64,000 nucleotides of DNA. Source: Gemmatimonadota bacterium. GTDB lineage: Bacteria; Gemmatimonadota; Gemmatimonadetes; Longimicrobiales; Gaopeijiaceae. The first letter of the stretch is position 1, and the number at the start of each line of letters is the position of its first letter. The notes beneath the pieces are model-generated. The model did no database searches. It had not been told where the DNA came from and saw only the letters and a list, made by a program, of their open reading frames with translations. Position numbers and translations under genes: made by a program. Shown here one piece after another: positions 60,879 through 64,000 of the stretch. Location of the stretch: the NCBI GenBank assembly GCA_022822325.1, contig JAJEBW010000020.1:37818-101817 (forward strand), written 5' to 3'.

Positions 60879-61712
60879 TCAGCCGAAGGCGCGGCGCACG
60901 AACGATTCGTAGACCCGGTCGCCGAACCACTTCCGGACGAAGAGCAGCGGACGCGCCATCACGCCCTTCACATAGCGGCGGCGCGGCCTGGCGGTCGTCG
61001 CCGCCCTGACGAACACCTCGGCCAGCACCCGGGCCTCGGTGCCCCGCGTCTGCGCCTTCGGGTCGGAGAGCGCCGCGATGAAGGCGTCCAACTGCCCCTT
61101 GTAGGCGGACTCGGGGCTGTAGTACTTGCCCATGTAGGCGCCGGTCACGTCGCCGAACTCGGTCCTGATGAGGCCCGGCTCGACGAGAACGACCTGGATG
61201 TTGAAGGGGGCGGTCTCGATGCGGAGGCAATCCGACCAGCCCTCCAGCGCATGCTTGCTGGCGTGATACCAGGCGCCGAAGGGAATGAAGATCTTTCCGC
61301 CCATCGAGGAAGTGTTGACGATCCGGCCCCCGCCCTGCGCGCGCATGTGCGGCAGAACAAGCCGGGTCAGGTGAGCCAGCCCGAAGAGATTCACCTCGAA
61401 CTGATACCGCGCGTCGTCCAGGGGAATGTCCTCGACCGGTCCGTACATGCCGAATCCGGCGTTGTTGATCAGGACATCGATGCGTCGCTCGCTCTCGATA
61501 ATCCCGCTCACGACCCGCTCGTTGTCGTCTTCCTTCGTGACGTCCATCTGCACCGGCTTGATGCCCTGCTCGGCCAGGTCCTGCATCCGGTCCAGCCGAC
61601 GGGCGCCCGCATAAACGGTGTGTCCCTTGCGGGCCAGAAGAAGGGCGGTCTCGCGGCCCATCCCGGAGGAAGTGCCGGTCACGAGAATCACTTTGCTCAT
61701 TTGTCCTGCCAT
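60879..61712 (-). CDS. SDR family NAD(P)-dependent oxidoreductase
   Basis: 277 residues of a classical short-chain dehydrogenase: VTGTSSGMGRETA (cofactor loop), NNAGFGMYG, VNTSSMGGK (catalytic Ser), YHASKHALEG (Tyr-x3-Lys) and VEPGLIRTEF. The C-terminal extension (RPRRRYVKGVMARPLLFVRKWF) is typical of membrane-associated SDRs of the DhrS/retinol type that act on lipids or steroids. Start ATG at 61712 (MAGQMSK) or 61700. Three 18-bp repeats lie directly upstream. Confidence 0.9.
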   Translation of the reverse strand: MAGQMSKVILVTGTSSGMGRETALLLARKGHTVYAGARRLDRMQDLAEQGIKPVQMDVTKEDDNERVVSGIIESERRIDVLINNAGFGMYGPVEDIPLDDARYQFEVNLFGLAHLTRLVLPHMRAQGGGRIVNTSSMGGKIFIPFGAWYHASKHALEGWSDCLRIETAPFNIQVVLVEPGLIRTEFGDVTGAYMGKYYSPESAYKGQLDAFIAALSDPKAQTRGTEARVLAEVFVRAATTARPRRRYVKGVMARPLLFVRKWFGDRVYESFVRRAFG

Positions 61713-62019
61713 GTTCGGGGTACGCTGGTTGCCGGGAGAAATCGACTTGCCGGGAGAAAACGACTTGCCGGAGGAATCGATTCGGCGGACGAGCCGGGAT
61801 CGTTCGGTGGCCGTCCTGGCTGTCCGTCCCTCTCGGCAAGGCGTCGGCAATCTAGCGAAAACGAGGATTCCGGGGCAGTCCCGGAGTCGAGACGTGGACA
61901 GGTCGCCGGGCGACGGCCCGGCAGTTCAGCGAGCGGCGATCGTCAGCTCCAGCTTGGTCGCAAAACCCTCTGACCGGTCGTGCCCGGCCCCACAGGCCCC
62001 ATCGCAATCCACCCCGTCC
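61713..62019. other. Intergenic region with tandem repeats
   Basis: 307 bp between two left-reading genes. It begins with the 18-bp tandem repeat listed next. The remainder has no convincing gene or terminator; a GC-rich stem near 61900-61922 (CGCCGGGCGACGGCCCGGC) may end the upstream transcript. Confidence 0.4.
61729..61782. repeat. Tandem 18-bp repeat, three copies
   Basis: Units 61729-61746, 61747-61764 and 61765-61782 share TTGCCGGGAGAAATCGAC, the third more diverged. They lie immediately upstream of the SDR start codon on its transcribed side. Confidence 0.9.
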
Positions 62020-64000
62020 TCAGCGCGCCGACCCGGGGGGCACCCGCGCTTCCCGGAAGGCCGGGTGCAGCCGCGAGATGCCCACATCGTCGACGACGAC
62101 GGTGCCCGCTTCGGTGCGGTCGAAGATGAGGGCGACGGTGGCCAGGGTGGCCGGATCGAAGGCGGGGTTGGCGGCCGCGAAGTCCGCGAGCGGGATGGAG
62201 AAGTGCTGCAGGATGAGTTCCCAGGGATCGGCGAAGCGTTGGGATTCGAGGTCGCGGCGGCGCAGGACGCGGATGGTGAGCGGTTTGCGCAGGGGGCCGT
62301 AGTCGTTCAGGATTGCGCGCGCCGTGTCGCCGTCGAGGTCGATGGCTGCGACGGTGAGTTCGACCGGCGTTCTCGCCTCGTCGCCGGGGTCCTCCTCCTG
62401 GCCGCCGGCGCGGTCGCGGTTGCCGGGGCCGCCGCCTTCGCCCTCTTCCCCCTCCTCCTCTTCTTCCTCATTTGCCTCGTCCGCATCGGGATGCCTGCGC
62501 GGTCCCGGCTCCCGGTCCAGCGCGCCCACATGCATTTCGAGGGTGGCTTCGGCGTCGGCGGACCAGCGCCCGGCCAGCCCCTCGGGCAGGTCAATGGCGA
62601 AAACGGCGGGGGGCGCGGCCTCGTCGGAGCCCCGGTAGCGGTTGTTCCAGCCCAGCCAGAGCGCCTGGTTGATCTGCGACGACGAGGTGTTGGCGCGGTT
62701 GGCGGAGCGGAGTTGGAGTCGTCCCTCGCGCCAGGTGCTGAAGTCGGTTCCGTGGAGCGCGACCCCGGGGGCCGAACCGGTGGTGACGTCGATGTCCTCC
62801 TCGAAGTCGGCGAGCGGGCGAAAGGACGAATCCATGAAGCGCGTGATGTACATCGTCGGGGGGAGCCAGCCGCCGGCGACGCGGTGGTCGCGGAAGAGGG
62901 GGCGGTAGCGGTCGTCGCCCTTGAGGGTGACGTCGAGGAAGGCGGAGACGAAGACGCGGCCGAATTCGCGCTGGTCCTCGGGCGGGAGCAGGCCGTCGAG
63001 CTCGAGGATGCGGCCGCTGCGGGGGCCGTTGTCGTGGGCGCCCCAGACGGTGTTCCACTGGCCGTGGTTGGCGCGGTAGACGTAGACGGCCGATTTGAAG
63101 AAGTCGTCGGAGGGAGATTCGGCGTCGGGGCTGAAGTGCAGGCGGTTGAAGATGCGCAGGCCGTGGAAGCTGGTGACGTCGCCGTCGTGCGAACCGTGGA
63201 AGACGAGATAGTTGAAGTCGTGGAGCGGAGAGCGCTGGTCGGCGGGAAGGTACTGGCCGTCCACGGGCGCGATCGAGATGACCGACCGGATGTCGAAGCC
63301 GAAGTCGAACTCGAAGGATGCATCGTCGGGGTAGCGGGACAGCCGGTTGAAGGCCGCCGCAAGCGCCACCGCCTCGCCCCCGCGGGAATGGCCGATCAGC
63401 GCGATCCTGGTCATGTCCACCCGGCCGTGGAAGGGACCGCCCGCATCCTCGTTGAAGCGCCGCCATGCCTGAAGATGCTTCAGAAGAAGCCAGCCGCGCC
63501 CGTCGTTCTCGCCGCGAATGCCGCCATTGATGAAGTTCATGTCGACCGAGGCGAGGATGTAGCCGCGGCTCGCCAGGAGCTCGCCGAGCCAGTCGTAGCC
63601 GGGGTCGGAGAAGTCGCGCATGTTGTGGTTGCCGTGCACCACCAGGACGAGGGGATGGGGGCCGGGGGCGTCGGGGTGCCAGACGCGCGCATTGATGGGG
63701 AAGGAGTCGGGCGAAAATCCCCAGTACTCGTTGCGCGATTTGGCCGAGGCGCCGAGATCGACCAGGGTGGAGGCGTCGACGGTCTCGGTGACGATGGCGA
63801 CCGAATCGCGGTATTCGGGGCGGTTCCGGTCGGTTCCGCTGCCGTAAAAGAGGGTGAGGACGCCGTGGGGACCGGGCCGGGCGGGGTTGGGTTGATCGAG
63901 GTAGTGCTCGGCGAGGACGGTGGCCGCGTCGGAGGGGGTGAGCTCGAGGGAACCGGCGCAGGAGGCGCAGAGGAGGGTGGCCGCGAGGAGGGGGAGGGGG
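62020..64000 (-). CDS. Exported alpha/beta hydrolase (partial, 5' end beyond window)
   Basis: The frame remains open to the window edge, so at least 660 residues are encoded and the start lies outside. The first visible residues (LLAATLLCASCAG) look like the end of a lipoprotein signal. The hydrolase part has VLVVHGNHNMRDF (oxyanion region), IALIGHSRGGEAVALAAAF with the Ser nucleophile, APVDGQYLPADQ and a His in the ANHGQWN segment. A very acidic Glu/Gly linker (about 62400-62500) separates it from a C-terminal beta domain. Substrate unknown; the fold suits esterase or dienelactone-hydrolase chemistry. Confidence 0.82.
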   Translation of the reverse strand, partial: PLPLLAATLLCASCAGSLELTPSDAATVLAEHYLDQPNPARPGPHGVLTLFYGSGTDRNRPEYRDSVAIVTETVDASTLVDLGASAKSRNEYWGFSPDSFPINARVWHPDAPGPHPLVLVVHGNHNMRDFSDPGYDWLGELLASRGYILASVDMNFINGGIRGENDGRGWLLLKHLQAWRRFNEDAGGPFHGRVDMTRIALIGHSRGGEAVALAAAFNRLSRYPDDASFEFDFGFDIRSVISIAPVDGQYLPADQRSPLHDFNYLVFHGSHDGDVTSFHGLRIFNRLHFSPDAESPSDDFFKSAVYVYRANHGQWNTVWGAHDNGPRSGRILELDGLLPPEDQREFGRVFVSAFLDVTLKGDDRYRPLFRDHRVAGGWLPPTMYITRFMDSSFRPLADFEEDIDVTTGSAPGVALHGTDFSTWREGRLQLRSANRANTSSSQINQALWLGWNNRYRGSDEAAPPAVFAIDLPEGLAGRWSADAEATLEMHVGALDREPGPRRHPDADEANEEEEEEGEEGEGGGPGNRDRAGGQEEDPGDEARTPVELTVAAIDLDGDTARAILNDYGPLRKPLTIRVLRRRDLESQRFADPWELILQHFSIPLADFAAANPAFDPATLATVALIFDRTEAGTVVVDDVGISRLHPAFREARVPPGSAR

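Overview
The window is high-GC bacterial chromosome. It most resembles a Gemmatimonadota or other FCB-superphylum genome. The inference rests on gene content: a PorX-like response regulator/phosphatase, a TonB-dependent receptor paired with a DUF4249-like lipoprotein, many six-bladed beta-propeller lipoproteins, a DUF5916 protein, an S9 peptidase and a Tat-exported glycosylasparaginase. No rRNA, tRNA, CRISPR array or complete insertion sequence was seen.

Layout. 0-8 kb: an unrecognised gene, ribosomal protein S21, and a left-reading group with 3-hydroxyacyl-CoA dehydrogenase, thiolase, an isopropylmalate/isocitrate-dehydrogenase-family enzyme and a Tat-dependent glycosylasparaginase. 8-15.6 kb: a left-reading envelope block (ICMT-like methyltransferase, GT2-DUF3108 fusion, LpxL-like acyltransferase, MsbA-like exporter, PorX-like regulator, TonB-like protein). 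15.8-18.8 kb: a right-reading trio (an SDR lacking the usual Tyr, heme O synthase, a DmpA-type peptidase). 18.8-22.2 kb: an accessory islet with an ABC/AAA15-type ATPase carrying an N-terminal four-cysteine module, a TOPRIM-like DUF4276 partner, a frameshifted gene and a partial duplicate of it on the other flank. This is the best candidate for a little-described defence-type system.

22.4-31 kb: secreted hydrolases (D-aminoacylase, gamma-glutamyltransferase), a DUF3179 lipoprotein, a PF09818-type ATPase and a DtxR-family regulator. 31-36 kb: a small lower-GC pair of exported proteins, the TonB receptor/DUF4249-like pair, and a 178-bp MITE-like element. 36-42.6 kb: five tandem paralogous beta-propeller lipoproteins with near-identical 3' ends. 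42.9-48.5 kb: a divergent S9 peptidase, then a coupled membrane protein, ECF sigma factor and anti-sigma-like/propeller fusion. 48.6-64 kb: an RhlE-type helicase, LMW tyrosine phosphatase, O-methyltransferase, aminotransferase, a catalytically degenerate DEAD-box protein with an RRM-like domain, a DUF5916 barrel, a His-rich outer-membrane protein, an SDR and a truncated exported hydrolase.

Many genes are coupled by ATGA, GTGA or TGATG overlaps. Short tandem duplications (15-22 bp units, 2-3 copies) recur at or just upstream of gene starts across the window, which no single gene annotation explains. All functional calls come from reading motifs by eye. No database search was possible.
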